DNA of 64,000 nucleotides, from NCBI GenBank assembly GCA_948567375.1, contig OX419756.1:72084552-72148551 (forward strand). Reading direction: 5' to 3'. The position numbers and the translations under genes are program-made. The notes beneath the pieces were generated by a model. That model saw only the letters and a list, made by a program, of their open reading frames with translations. It searched no databases and was not told where the DNA came from. This stretch comes from Lunularia cruciata. Lineage: Eukaryota > Streptophyta > Marchantiopsida > Lunulariales > Lunulariaceae. This document shows positions 12,093-25,329 of the stretch, piece by piece (the first letter of the stretch is position 1; each line of letters starts with the position of its first letter).

Positions 12093-13879
12093 AGATAGGA
12101 TGATTGATTGTTGAAACATGAAGCTATTGTCATATTGTAGAAACAACTATGCTTAAAGAAATATTGTAGAAACACTGTGCTCAAAGAAAGGAACATCCAA
12201 ACGCTTCACACCTTAATCGAACCTTCTTCCCTATATGAAGCAAACCGAATTCAAAGCTGGTATCGGAGGATCGTCACGATTCTACTTAAGAGATGGTATC
12301 TCTATATCGTCACGATTCTACTCAAGTTTTGTTCTTAGTGCATTCCCATGAGAAGGTTCAGTGCCCGGGTTCCTTCTTTTCATGCAGGGCTGATGACAAG
12401 TAGACATTAGCGATTATTTAAACTATAATTGGCATGCAGAGGCACAGAGCTACTGCACCGTTGTAGTATGTCCCCATAAACAGATATGAGGACGCAAGAA
12501 ATAACGTTGAATCAAAACCTTGATGACCTTTTCTTCGTTGTGCCACCGCAACAGTAATCTATTATTGTCGGTGACGAGGTCCAATCTTGAGTAAGCAGCT
12601 CATGGGAGATCTGACTTTCATGTGATTCTGGTAAGGAATCCAGGGAGATTGGTATCAACTCCGTGTACCTCCGATTTCTAAAAAGCATTAGCAGAATGAG
12701 TTCATCAATGTAAAGATTAACGGGGATTGGAAAAAGGTTATAAACTTGATAAAGGAATTCTGAAAGATGGGCGAAATATTATTGTCATAAGAATTTGACA
12801 ACCTACAGAATTGAAAAAAAGATCTAAGAAACAATTTAAATCTTGCTACATACTAGGTAATACAACGTTTTATTAATACACCACGGAATTTTGCATACCG
12901 TTAGTGGCGTATTGAAACCCCCTATTGGGATTGTGACCGGGAACCGGAACAAGTTGAAGGCCTCGCAATTAGCGCCGCCGAGGTAAGATAGTCCGACGTT
13001 TCACGGCGAGTAATTGCCGAGTTCCGATTTGGGGACAAATGCAGAAGCTCGCCTTCGCCTCTGTTGAGGTGGACTCAACGTCTCCGGAACAGCAACACGT
13101 GGATCGCGAGGATCTACTGTCCGGCGGGTCTGGGAGCCTCCGCGTATACAGAGCAGTGAAAGAAGGGAACGAGGTTCGGCCATGGTAGAATGGATTAAAA
13201 GTATCAAGAATGGCCAACGAAGAAAGGAAGGAGGAAGGAGGAAGAAAGGAGGTAGGTACATGAAAGCAGCTGTGTGTGGTTGCTGGTGGTGGAGGTAGCG
13301 ACATGGTGGGGATGTGCATTGTCGTCGTCTGAGTCTCTTCATTGCGTTGCTCCAGCAGCGACGACGACGTTGTCGTTGAGAAGAAGAGGAAGAAGAAAGA
13401 CCGGCGGTGCAGTCGAAATTTCCAGTAGGCTTCGGAGAAAGGAAAAAGGAAGAGGAACTTTTTTGAGGAGAGGAGTAGTTTCCTCTGAGTTGCTGCTGAG
13501 GTGCGGTGCGGTTGCTGCTGCAGAAGGAGACGAGGAGGGAGGAGGATAGCAGCTACCCGGGGATTAGTTGATTGTTGTCATCGTAGGGGAGGATGAGGCG
13601 ATCTGGGACGAAGAGAAATGGAGTAGGAAGATTTGGTTTGTTGTAGGCTTGTTAGATACCATCTAAAGAGAGGCCCTAGTAAAGGTACCCAAAATGGCCA
13701 CATGATGGAATGATTGGCCCCGGAGGCCGCGGTTCAGCGAGGACGAGGTGCTGCGGGAGTTCGTGAGGTGAATGTGGGGGTGGATGATCGGGTCAGTGTA
13801 GTTTTTTACAAGTAGGGAAGTGGACAGGAAGGAGATGCGGAGGAAAGGGGGGGAGTTGAATGTGACAGATTGAAACAGA
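12093..13879. other. Region upstream of the START gene
   Basis: 12093-12950 is AT-rich with no gene. A 16-20 bp direct repeat around 'atcgtcacgattctact' occurs at about 12270 and 12308. From about 12960 to 13870 the sequence becomes GC-richer, with purine-rich GGA/GAA tracts (13205-13256), and probably holds the promoter and leader of the downstream gene. A 91-codon + ORF (13274-13549) and two - ORFs overlap here, but none shows a domain. Confidence 0.35.
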
Positions 13880-16800
13880 ATGGCAGCAAATGAAGGACGC
13901 CTGCGATTAGACAGGACTCTTAGATCGCCTGCGTTCGCCTACAAGGAGAGTGTTAACCTCATTGTTAAAAGGCATCTTGTGAAGTCTTCTCTCGCTGATG
14001 CTGGTCATGGTGAGTAAAAAAACCTTTTACTCCATTGCATCATTTCAGCAGGAGCGTTATCGTTAGGAGCCTGCTCTACTTGCGTACTGAAGTTGAAAAC
14101 TAGTCGTAAAACCAATTGCAGCTTCTTTGGGGTTGTCATCTGCACTGTCACCTACGGATAAAAGATCAAAGAGCACCTTCGGGCTTGCTCTTTGATCACT
14201 CTCTTTGGTATTTTGTACAACTTCACACCGTTGTGCATCCACACCTGCAATTCTAGTTGGTCAATTGTCTGAGTGGAGCATCATTTCCACTTTCTCTGTC
14301 CAAGTGAATCCCGCATTTTCTTCTCTTTGTAGGCACTGGAAGCATGTCTGTCCTGATTGAGGGATGGAGTTATCTTTGCGGTTGTATACTGCTCATGCGG
14401 TATCTTTGACCTCTCTTTCCTAACGGAGTCATCAAAGGCTTTCAACTCTCCAAATTCCCTCTCATTGACTCGGACGCTGAATCTGCGGAGTTTTATGGTC
14501 AAGAGTAACAATTTCCTAAAGTTTGGAGAAACACTTTCAAGTCAAAGTTGCCAATCTGTAGTCAATAGATGGTCGAGCAGTGCAAATTGACTGTGTAGAA
14601 GGCGGTGCCTTGGGTCCGAGTCCGAGTACATCTTTTTTAGTGCTTGTTGGATCCTCGATCCTCCTGGTTGGGTTCCATGATCCAGGTCTTCACTAGCTAC
14701 CGATTGAAAAATTCGGCAGTTGAAGAACTTGTAGCATCCAGCAAGGTCAACATTGCCCTCTCTATCTAGTCGTGCTCGTGAGAACAACATGAAGCTAGTA
14801 GTAGACATGAGCATCTTTTCCATGGTTAGGTCGGCTTCATCATGTCCATGAAGAATAGGTGCTCGGACCTAACGTGTTGTTACAACTCCGCTCGAGCAAG
14901 GTGAAACGATTGATCCATATCCTATCCCACTGCTCTTTCTATGCCACCTAGCGTCGCGTACATAACTCAGATGATGACAATACAGAAAAATAATATAGAT
15001 CACTACAGACGTATATATTGTTTGGATGTGGCAAGCTGCTCCTCATATGTAGGCTTCTTCTCTTCGATTGAGTATTCTGTTCGAGCGTGAATGTTCTGGG
15101 ATATTCATTCTATCGTTGTCCTTTTCCCAGATGGTATATTAGGTCCGAATGAACTTGCCCTTGGAGGCAAATATTTTGACGAAATTGCTCAGCATTGGTC
15201 CAGCAAGGTCTGGACGCTTTTGGAAGCGCTCAGAAGTGCAAGTACCGAGAGCATCGACAAGCTTTCGACTTCCGAGGATAGTAGTACTAGTTCTCGGGAT
15301 TGGAAGGTAAGGATGGCTTGGTCGCTTTCTGAATATGATGTGAGTCGGATTTTATGACTCTCTTGAGACCTTCACCATCAACGAAGTTTTAAGTCGTTTT
15401 AAAGTCTGTTGTATATGATTTCATGTTCATAACGATGGAACGCGGAGAGCCTTCCATTTTTGTTAACGTCGTGCACTCTGGGACGCTTGCAGCTGAAGGA
15501 TCAGAATGATCGACATAGGGTGATGTACCGCGAAGGACCTGTCGGTACACCCTTTCACACTCTTTGCATGGATGGAATAATGGACGGTACCATGGCCAAT
15601 GGTAAGAATTTCTACAGGCCAAAAATAAAAGTTGCCATGTTCTAATTCTATCATTCATGATATAGACCTTGCTAGGAGTTGCAAAATTGACTACCGATGA
15701 CTAGTTACAACCATTGTGTAACAGCTTGGTGGCAATCTGTTTTGAGCTATGGGTACAGCACCATTGGATGCCTTGACTAATCGTGAATGTCGAATCACTA
15801 ACGACTTTGCTATATTTGTGTTTTCAGCATTATGTGTTGGTTGGGAAGTCCCAAATTACAAAGATTGGTAAGTCAACGGCAAGCGAAGTAAAACAATAGA
15901 TTTTCACTAGCTCTCTAGACAGTAATGCGTTCGTTTCCTCTTGTCATGTTGCGTTGATTTGATCTCTCTATTGACACTCAATCTATCAATCTCCTTCTTA
16001 CGATTGTCACAGCTCTCATGGCTTTACGATCTGCCAAACTGTACACAGGTTCCCTCAATTCACGGTACCTACATTCAAGATGACAGAGGCAAGATGGCTG
16101 CGAAAAGTCCGTGTTGGCGAGGCACTGTCTGTAATACGGTATGCCAAGCGAGAAATGCTATTAACTTATATGTAAAAGGTCTGTTTGTCACTTCCATTGG
16201 TTCATCTACCCGATTTAAAGGTCTAGACACCAAATTGTTTTTGGTGTTATATGTTCAACACTTCAAACGTATGTCCTATATGTTTGAAGTGTTGAACGAC
16301 TCATGCTGAAATAGAGCATACCAGGGGTAAATCCCAGTCTTCCTACCCTCGCTCCTGGGACAATCTCATAACTTTTACGAGATTGGAGTTTTTCCAATAC
16401 ACTAACTTCTTCTTGGCATGCCCTTCCTAAATCATCTTTACATATTTCAATTTCTCGAATGTTCCAGCTGCTCAGTTTTGACGATCTTTACATCGAGAGG
16501 CAGATTCAGTCATGGGTATGGGAACCGGGTTGTCTTGCAAAGGCTCCTATACTTTTACACGTAATATGTTTGTTCTATATGACAGCGACTGAGAATAAGT
16601 CAATCGTCACTGTTTGCAGGCTCAAAGTTCCATGGCCCGTTGCACCGAGGGAGATTGTGATGTCAGCCTTCGAGCTTGAGTATTGTGAAGAGGATATAAT
16701 TATTGTGCTCCTCGAATCTGTATGAAGCAACCCTTTCCCGATGATTTTGCCCGTTTTTAATGATGCTTTACGTTCAAACCATAGAACATCTTGCAAGTGC

Positions 16801-19800
16801 TCTAGAATCACCTACGTCAAGGCAGCTTCATTTCTTCGTCTCTGAGTGAACTTGTATTGAACATATTCGTCTTTGGATTCTTGTAGTTAACTAATTACCC
16901 AGGCCATCACTCAAGGAGGACAATTTTAGCTGGGTTCTTGAGGCTTTATATTTGCAGTATATGAGGTTGAATATATACACCTGACGAATGGGTTCCATAT
17001 ATATATATATATATGGAGCTTTTGTTACCCTTTTACACTTCGCCCATTTTCGCAGCCACATCATCTGAGAACTCTTGTTTTGTTCCACTCCTACATTCCC
17101 CAACTAATTCCCTCCCTAGTCTTTTCCCTTCGCTCTTTGACTGCTTCCTGCTTCGCCCTCTCGTGGCTGCAGTGGTCCTACCCGACTCCAGCCCACGTTC
17201 TTCATCTTTGTTCACGCACTGCTTACTGGCGGGCCCTTACATCACGTTTCCTATTCCTCGCTATCGTTTGCATAGATGCTCTCGATTTCATGTTCTTTAT
17301 TAGTCCGTTGGCCATCGGTTATTCTCAATTTGTTTCAATTATGCTTTTGCTGCAGGTTACATTCGATGCATTCTACCTTAGGGATTTCACACTACTCTAG
17401 CATTGTGATTCATGTACATATTGCTTATCGATCATTTGCACTTCATGAGTTCTGGATAACCCGTTCCCAGAAGGGCTTCTCTTCTCGTATACCAATATAT
17501 ATTGAGCTTTATATCCTGTCCTCTTTCGCTTCGATCCCGTTACCCTGTTACACTTCGACCCGTTTCTGCAGCCACATCATCCGAGAACTCTTGTTTTGTT
17601 CCACTCCTCCATTCCCCAACTAATTCACTCTCTAGTATTTTCCCTTCGCTCTTTGACTGCTTCCTGCTTCGACCTCTCGTGTCTACAGTGTTCCTACCCG
17701 ACTCCAGCCCACGTTCTTAATCTTCATTCACGCACTGCTTACTGGCGGGCTCTTACATCACGTTTCCTATTCCTCGCTATCGTTTGCATGGATGCTCTTG
17801 ATTTCACGTTCTTAACTAGTCCGTTGGCCATCTGTTATTCTCTATTTGTTTCAATTATGCCTTTGCTGCAGGTTACATTCGATGCATTCTACCTCAGGGA
17901 TTTAACACTACTGTAGCATTGTGATTCATGTACATCGATATTGCTTATCGATCATTTGCACTTCATGAGTTCTGGATAACCCGTTCCCAGAACGGCTTCT
18001 GCTCTCGTATACCTATATATTAGCTTGAATCCATGTCTAATCGGAGGTTGTCGTTCGTTGGGTGTCAGGCTCCTGATGCTGACGAGATAAATGAGAAGCT
18101 TCACGGATATGCTGCCGATGACTTGCCTGCTCCTTCTCAAAGTGTACGGATGGATTTAGGAGGTGGATTCGTTATGCAAAGAATGTCTGCTGACCAGTTT
18201 TTTTTCCGGTATGGTTCTTCTAATAATTCAAGCGTATCCTCTGATAGATTGTATTCTCGGAGTGAGACTAAAGTGTCGAGAGTACTACATAAGTTTCAAA
18301 ATCTTGATTATAGTTGACGTTTCGAGTAGCCAAATCTAACTCAGAAAATTCTCTCGGCGTACCTGAACTTTGAAGAGTGATGGCTCATACTTACGGTCAT
18401 GGTTGTCCTTATGAGGGTAGGGACTATAGTAGGTATTGTATGTTTCACAAGTTAAGAGTCGTTTTCGTGTCTGCAGTACCGTAGCGGATCTGGATATGAA
18501 GCTCGATATTATACCCCCTTGGATAATCAATTTTATATCCAGGCAGCTGGCTGGGCAAGGGCTGAAATTATACCAAAAGGTACATTCTTGTCTGTGCCAC
18601 CGTAATAAATCATCTTTACTAATAAGTCTCTTCATTCTGGAGCAACGGTGGAGATCGTGCGGAGTCAGTCCAACTCCGTCTTCTGCCAGGAAATACAATG
18701 GATGTTTGCAGCTTAAGTTCTTGAGAAACGTTTATATGCTTTGCTTGCAGACTATCACAGCTGTAGGCAATAGGACAGGGAGTGGTAAGGCTTTTCAGCA
18801 ACTGCTGAGAACAGAACCGTTATATGATCGTGTAAGAGCGAAGTTCGACTCCAAGGCTGCCAGTGATGGGGAACCTTTCGTGTCTTTGCCTGTTGAAAGG
18901 CTACACACGTTCAAGGATAGCTTGAAGACGAAGACTTTGCAAGGGAGTATACTTAGAATCGGAAGCTCCGAAAACTACCGAGTTGTTCCGTTTCCTGTCA
19001 AAGCGGAAAAGGAGGAGCTGGGTGCGGAACTAGCCGCGGAGAATGAGAGCAGCTCAAAGGTCGAGTCAATTCGAAGTCCACTCGGCCCTCAACTTCATAC
19101 GCCTTCAGCGTCCCAACTTCACACCCCGCCGAAAGAAGCCGTTAAACCGGAAGCAGTAGAGAGCAGCGAGGAGAAGAAGTCAAAGAACGACTCGATTATT
19201 GTGGAAGGGGAAGAAGCAAGAGAATATGATGATCCAGAAGTAGAGTGGGCGTTGACTATCCTTGACAAGATGATAGCTTACAGCCAGACTTGTGCTTCTG
19301 GGAGCCAAGCCGATGGTTCAAAATCGGAAATTACAAGCTCCACCTCACTACCAGCGGAAGCCTCAAAGACACACGTGAAAATCAGTAGCGCCTCTGCATT
19401 ACCGGCGGATTCGATAAACGGATTTGTAGTTAAAGATAAGAGAAAGCCCCCTTTGACCCCTGTAAAGAACCAGAATCATAAGAAAGAGCACGTTTTAAAA
19501 TCACCCCCCTCAGCTTCGATTAATACCCCTCAACGGTTGGTGAGGCAATCACCAAGCATGCTACTATCAAGTGAGGAAACTGAGACGTCCGGGACGTCAG
19601 GTTTTCTCTCCGCGAGTGAAATTGAGGTCCTGAGTCAGGATGAAACTGATGCCGAAACGGGAGCTAGTAGCAGAATATCTTGTCCGCAGAGCGTTCAAGA
19701 ATCTGAGGTGCAAAGCAGGCGCAGGCGCAGTAGATGGCGTTGGGGCGCGTGCTTTTCTCCTAGACTCCTTTCTAGGAGACATCACAACAGGAAGAAATCA

Positions 19801-19995
19801 GGTCTGGGAGACTCTGGGCGAGTGTCGGAAGGTCACTGGAGGTCGGTAGTGGGCGACTCAGGTAGATCTTTGAATCAACGAGGCTATGCCACTGATGGTG
19901 ACGAAAGATATGGGAGTCATAATGGGGATTATCCTCCAGAGAGTGATGGGCGGTTTGTGACCCTCGGTGAGTTGTTGCTGGATGATGAGCGCTGA
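13880..19995 (+). CDS. START-domain lipid-transport-like protein
   Basis: Plant protein of the START/Bet v1-like fold, 'polyketide cyclase/dehydrase and lipid transport' type (Arabidopsis At5g54170 group). It is expected to bind a lipid in a hydrophobic pocket; the ligand is unknown. Exons: 13880-14009, 15131-15306, 15493-15601, 15828-15867, 16049-16138, 16620-16719, 18069-18208, 18477-18579, 18751-19995. All junctions are GT-AG and the phases agree, giving 710 aa. The start follows an in-frame stop at 13871. The START domain spans about residues 103-296: RVMYREGPVGTPFH, FPQFTVPTFKM, KVPWPVAPREIVMSAFELEY, LGGGFVMQRM, ADLDMKLDIIPPWIINFISR and LKLYQK. The tail (about 300-710) is Ser/Glu-rich and looks disordered, apart from a likely helix (EVEWALTILDKMIAYSQ, about 459-475) and a basic patch (RRRRSRWRW). 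It is clearly longer than the Arabidopsis protein. Intron 6 carries a tandem duplication. Confidence 0.87.
17015..18026 (+). repeat. Tandem duplication inside START-gene intron 6
   Basis: Two copies of a block of about 490 bp lie head to tail, about 17015-17507 and 17530-18026, with a period of 516-520 bp and roughly 90% identity by eye. The duplication nearly fills the intron (16720-18068) and leaves the splice sites untouched. Short ORFs inside each copy look similar only because the DNA is duplicated. A TA run (about 16996-17014) precedes copy 1. Confidence 0.92.
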
Positions 19996-21987
19996 CAAGT
20001 TGAGCGCAGTTTCCTTCAGAAGCATGCAAACGCCAGGTGTCAGCTCTTCTTCCATGATTGTAGAGGTAAGCTAAGTGCACTACCTTTCTGCCTTTCATGC
20101 AATTGACCTATACAAGTTGTTTATCAAACCAGGTGGTCCGAGACTTATGTGACTAGAATGTGCTTCGGGACGCACGGAGACTTGGGTGCCTTGACAGAGA
20201 TAGAGAGAACATAGTTGCTGTAGATTGATAGTGACGACAACGGTAGGAGATCGGACGAGATGAGTAGCCGGAGCAGTAACGGACCAAGTGTAGTAAATTG
20301 TAAAGTCAGACAGTTGATCTTCGATCGCTTCTGTGCAGGACCGCTAATTAATCGTCACCTTTCCGCACTTGGAGGAGTAAGGACATCAAGGTCTGCCGAT
20401 TCGTATGGACCTTCTCTGTTAGTCACTTAATTTTTTGCAGCAGGTAGGTAGTGGTATATAGTAGCTAGGACCCAGAGAAAGCGTCATGCATAGGTCTTGG
20501 AGTTCAGTGAATGTCTGTCTGGACTCAAATTTTTAACTTCAATGCGGAATGGGAAGTAGGTGATGTAAGAGAAACTCATGTTATGGGTGTGGAAGTCTTA
20601 AATGACGCCGTGGTGCTTATTATTCCCACCTGAAGCGACAACGAAAACGAAAAGAAAACATCGAGGAGGTTCAAAGTGAAAACATTGAACTGTGTACTAC
20701 TCCTTGAGATACTTCAGAGGTTGTGGGTGTAACATAAATAAGCCTGGATGATGTGTCAGCAACACCTTATCTGACAAGCACGAGAAGACTCGAAGGCAAC
20801 TATTATGTATATACTTTTCAAAAATTTCAGCCATTCGGCATATGAGCTGGATATTTGCAATATTCGTAACAGTTAACATGTGATGATTCTTCTCGTAACA
20901 ATGTGCAGTGTGATTCATTGGCCTACGTCTTGCAGTGCTGAACAGGTTCAATGATAAATCGGGGAATAAATCTTTATCGAGCCGGTTCCTTTGTTCACAG
21001 AACGAATGATAACTTCCTTCAGTGATGGTCCATTTTCCAGTGAAAAGTTGATTCTGAAGGTAAAGAGGAGTGCATATGAAGCTTAGAACAATCCAGAGAA
21101 GTTTCAGGTCTTTGTACTTCGTGCACTAGATTTTCGCTATCAGCGATTTAATGAAGGCTACCACACTTGCACGTTTCTAGCAGACCGCATTACAGTGCAC
21201 TCACCTTAAGTGCGGTGCGTCGGTTTGGTTTTGGCCACTCGGGAGACATGTGAAGGCTACAACGCATGGCAAGGTTCCAGCACTTACTTTATGCTGGCCA
21301 TCTTTCTAACTCAACAGCTCGATTCCGACCTGGAGATTGTACTCATCTTATATGGAGCTCAAAACAAAGTGGATGGAGCATGGAAAGTCCCCATCAACCC
21401 TAACAAGGGGAAGTGGGGTGAAGTACATCAGGACTAAGCTTGGTCATAACATTGAAATTTTTAGTACAGTTAGAATTTTGGAACCCTCTACGGGGTCGGT
21501 ATAGGTTGGGAGCTCAAAAGTTACCCCCATTTAGTGGAATTACCCTATTGAAAGTCCAGAAGATAATGTTATCATTTAGTGGAATTGACGTCTTTTGTTA
21601 TCACACGAATTCAAAATTTAACCATATTGAAGATATCGTCTAAAGTCCAAAAACTAATACTCTACAGCGGAATTGATCTCTTCTGTTATCATAAGTCATA
21701 GGAGAGAGAAGGCGTAATAGGAAAGTAATGCACCACTTGAGTAATGAAATTTTATATTCACTAGTGTGGTTGTTCTTCGCATATTGTACTAGCTTTATTT
21801 CCTAAAAATTTGTATAGTATTAATTCTCTTTGTTCAACCATGTAAGTAACGCTAAATTTCACATCTATGGCTGAACTTGGCTGAACTAGTTAAGGGATGT
21901 ATGATGTAAGAATCCATTTCCAGTAAAATGCCAATGCAACATTGATGGGGAATATGTGAACTAAAGGTTGGAACTTGTGAGTAGGAA
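19996..21987. other. 3' flank of START gene, no further gene
   Basis: The first few hundred bases are likely 3' UTR. No exon chain or known family was found on either strand. A - ORF at 20697-20951 has no recognisable feature. The last eight bases (21980-21987) form the left copy of an 8-bp direct repeat that flanks the next element. Confidence 0.35.
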
Positions 21988-24900
21988 TGCAAAGGTGACC
22001 GCGTAGCAAAAATGAAGGATAGGAAGAACCCATCAAGTCGTACAAGGGAGAGACAAAAAAGGTAACACAGGGCTAAGCCCCAACAAAGTCTATATGAGAA
22101 ATCTGCCCTACCGCACTTAAGATATCCAAGTTATGCAAGTCATACGGTCTACCCACAACTCGAGCATTCGAAGAAACATCACCTAATGTGATTGCTCTCC
22201 TATGGATTGCACCAGCCACTGCACTCTATAGAGCAATAGACACATGTTGTCTAAAATATGTTACAAAGTATAAGAGTGAAAGTGGTACCCCCTGACGCCT
22301 AACATGATAAGCTCTCGCGCACTCTTTGACAAATGTGTCAAGGAGTGTCCATCACTCCATATAACTCCAAGGCTAGAGGAACAAAGAGTTGACCTCGCGG
22401 CATGCCCCTATACTTGGAGACCTTGCAACCTACTGTTGCACTCGCCGCCCATCCAGGGGGATGGGTAATCACTCCTTCTAAAACTATATCCCGCATAGGG
22501 TCCGTAACCACGACATCTGCTACTGTCACCTGATCATCTCGGACCAAGTATAAGTCTGCCCTGACATGTGTCGTTTGCAAAGCATACAAACTCTCTGTCC
22601 AAGCCAAGTAGTAGCTCTAGTAGCTTGAGGAATGGACGAGTCGACTAAGAGAGAATGTAGCGTATGCTCACACTATCGCTCCATCAAGGAAGACTATAAA
22701 CCTCAAGTCCAATCTGACGATAGTGAAACAAAAGGAGGAAAAATCTTCTCTTGCTCGTGGGGATAGACTATCTCTCGTCTGCCGCAATAACACTTGGAGA
22801 GAAAAGGATCCTCCCTCCACCTCTGTCAAAACTGGCCTATCAGCAACCACAAAACGAGAGGAAAGTAGGGGTGCCGAGAGAGCACAACTACCCAAAAATG
22901 CTATAGGTGTCGTCTCCTCCATAGAAAGCAAGCCAACCCCACCACATGAGATCGGCAGAGCCATTTGTCTACGTGCCAAATCCCCAGTCACACACTCAAA
23001 AATCTCTGGTCCAATAATATCAACAAAGACTCCCATAATCCTCCTATCAAATGCTCTCAAACGTGATAAGAAGGACGGTGAAGGGGGAACTGTACAAATG
23101 AGGTAGGATGGTCGCCGAGCAATATCGAAAGAGAATATACCAAATGCCACCTACAGATCTCCTAGTAATGGAAGGTCATCCACATGGAGAACATCCTTTG
23201 CAAGTGCAACGTCTCAAAAGAGTGTGACAAAATCCTCTGATCCTACTGGCACTCCAAGAACACAAAGTCCATTTGTGGATGTGATACACCCCTGTGGAAA
23301 CTCAAGGTGGGGAGGGATACCTAAAGGGGACCATGCCCTACACTTTGACACCTTGACTCTCAAACCTACTAGATGTAGCTCGGTAGTCAAGTAGTCAAAG
23401 GCTTCCCTAATCTGATCTATAGAGCCTACGATGTGTGTATCATCTGCCAAGGAGGGAAATACACAACCTGGCATGGCCAAAGTAGTAGATAGAAGAGCTC
23501 TTAAGTGAGCCATGGCAAATAAGAGCCTCCCCAAGGTAAACTTGGAGTTTACCAACAGTTGAATCCAAGAAGGTGTTACCCTAACCTCCCCCTCTAGCAT
23601 AACGCAGACACCATAGAGGAATAGAAACCATGCTAACTCGTTGTAATACCAAGGGTTAGCCATATGATCTAGATGTGAAATTTGGTTTGGTAACTTCTAG
23701 AATGATGTTATACATGATGGTCAAAATAGATCAGATGGAAGTATCACCAAAAGAATAATTCTACTAATAGGGCAGAAACAAAAATAAACTTGAGAACCTT
23801 AGAACCAATAGCTAGACATATTATTTCAAGGTGAGAATTGGTTTGGTAACATCTGGAAGGATGTTACACATGATGGACTAAATAGATCAAAAAGAGGTAT
23901 CACCAAAAGGGGACTCCTACTAATAGATTAGGAACAAAAATATGCCTGAAATCTTTGAAGGCAATTTCGTAGGCCTAAACGGATGAATTAGGCCTCAAAA
24001 ATATGCAGATTCCTCCCTCCACAAAGGAGAGATTGGCCTTCCCTCCCCCTTGCTTTGTCTAGTTGAGAGCTTTCCAACGGTACCTTACGTGATTATGAGA
24101 TTCCTACAGGAATATTCCCTAAAAGATTCCCTCCGGTCAAAGCTTGTTTAACCAACCAAATAGGACCTAGACCAGACAGGTCACCCATCCAAGTAAGTAA
24201 TCCAAGGGTGGAGCTTGCTGGCATGTCACCTATCTGTGTCCCTAATGCTATGGTGGAGCTTCTTTGGAGGAGATCCTCTTTGTTTATATAATAAAGAGAA
24301 GGTGCTCCCTTGGGGCATCGAATGTTTGAGTGTGCAATATGTATTTTCTCTCTTCTCTTGTCCTTGGAGTATTACACTCGTCCAAGGGATCACATGCCAA
24401 ACGATCAAGTGGTAAGCAAAAAGCCTGTCTAGCCTCATCATGGAGTGTGCGGGGTAGCATATGGAATAGACATGGACATGGAAAACTAGTCTCAAATAAC
24501 CCCAAAATGCAACCCGCTTGAGAAGCTAACCACTCCCACGACTCGATCGGTATCCCTAAGACGATCAACGAAGGGATAGAAGAAGCGTGCGTAATCCCAA
24601 GTGTCACTACTGTCGATGTGGTCGTTCGTCTCACATGGACATCCCAAGTGGTCCAATCATAATCCTTGTGCATCCTTTTCACATGGGTCTTTACCCCTTG
24701 CAAGGTAAAGCGTCGGTGATACACCGGGTATGGGGTATTTTGAGTTGCTCTATACAACCCTACATGGAAAGGTGTAGCCATGGCTAGCACAAGAATAATA
24801 ATAGTAACACATATTGCTTTTTTTCATATTTTTTCATATTTACAAAACCATAACCTCTAATATTCCAATTCATATAAGAAAATTTTTTCTCTAAACTCTA

Positions 24901-25321
24901 AAATTTATAAATTCTCATCATTTTTTATTTTTATCTTTGAAATTTTCAAACTAAATTCTCATAAAATTTAATTATGAAATCAAAAAATTAAAAATAAAAA
25001 TTCACGATTCATCATTCTCAATATATGATAATCACTCTAAATCCTAAAAAAAAAAAACTAAAAATCTTCATAATTTTCTATTTCACTTTCTATAGTCTTC
25101 AATCTAAATGCACGTGAAACCAAAATTAAAAAACTAAGAGAATTTATTATCCACTCTAGTGTTATGAAATCGAAATTAAAAACCTAAGAGAATCCACTAT
25201 CCACTCTAGTGTTCCATGCCAGATAACCCTCATAAATTATAAATATCTTTTCACATCTTTCCCGTATCCACACTCTCTCCCGCAGCTCCCGATCCCCATC
25301 CTCATGAAAAATGATATCCAA
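21988..25321 (-). mobile_element. RLE-type LINE copy B, rearranged
   Basis: A - strand copy reaching the 5' UTR, flanked by an 8-bp direct repeat AGTAGGAA (21980-21987 and 25322-25329). About 0.9 kb is missing between the N-terminal part (ELAWFLF) and the RT segment just before motif C, removing motifs A and B. About 260 bp is missing near 22610, removing the CCHC knuckle. Motif C (SLADDTHIVG) and the N-terminal zinc-finger region (about 24640-24790) remain. The element is interrupted by a solo LTR at 23642-24376. It is inactive. Confidence 0.88.
23642..24376 (+). mobile_element. Solo LTR with 5-bp target duplication
   Basis: The 735-bp block starts TGTAATAC and ends GTATTACA, an exact 8-bp inverted terminal repeat with the TG...CA ends of LTR retrotransposons. 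It is flanked by CTCGT on both sides (23637-23641 and 24377-24381). Without the block and one CTCGT, the flanks join into the continuous sequence seen in the other LINE copies, so the insertion site is proven by the host element. A TATA-like box lies near 24284. There is no internal region: it arose by recombination between two LTRs. An imperfect direct repeat of about 110 bp (23674-23785 and 23831-23941) lies inside. No coding potential. Confidence 0.95.
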
Positions 25322-25329
25322 AGTAGGAA

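Noticed and set aside
12256-12268. LTR-retrotransposon primer-binding site (tggtatcgg)
   Set aside because: Partial match to the initiator-Met site only, with no LTR end in front of it.
13001-13342. Arg/Pro-rich minus ORFs upstream of the START gene
   Set aside because: Composition reflects a GC-richer leader region; two overlapping frames look equally protein-like, so neither is convincing.
16467-16513. Extra START-gene exon reading LLSFDDLYIERQIQSW
   Set aside because: It has plausible borders, but joining it in the phase required by exon 5 gives an unrelated reading, while exon 5 to exon 6 directly matches the family without a gap.
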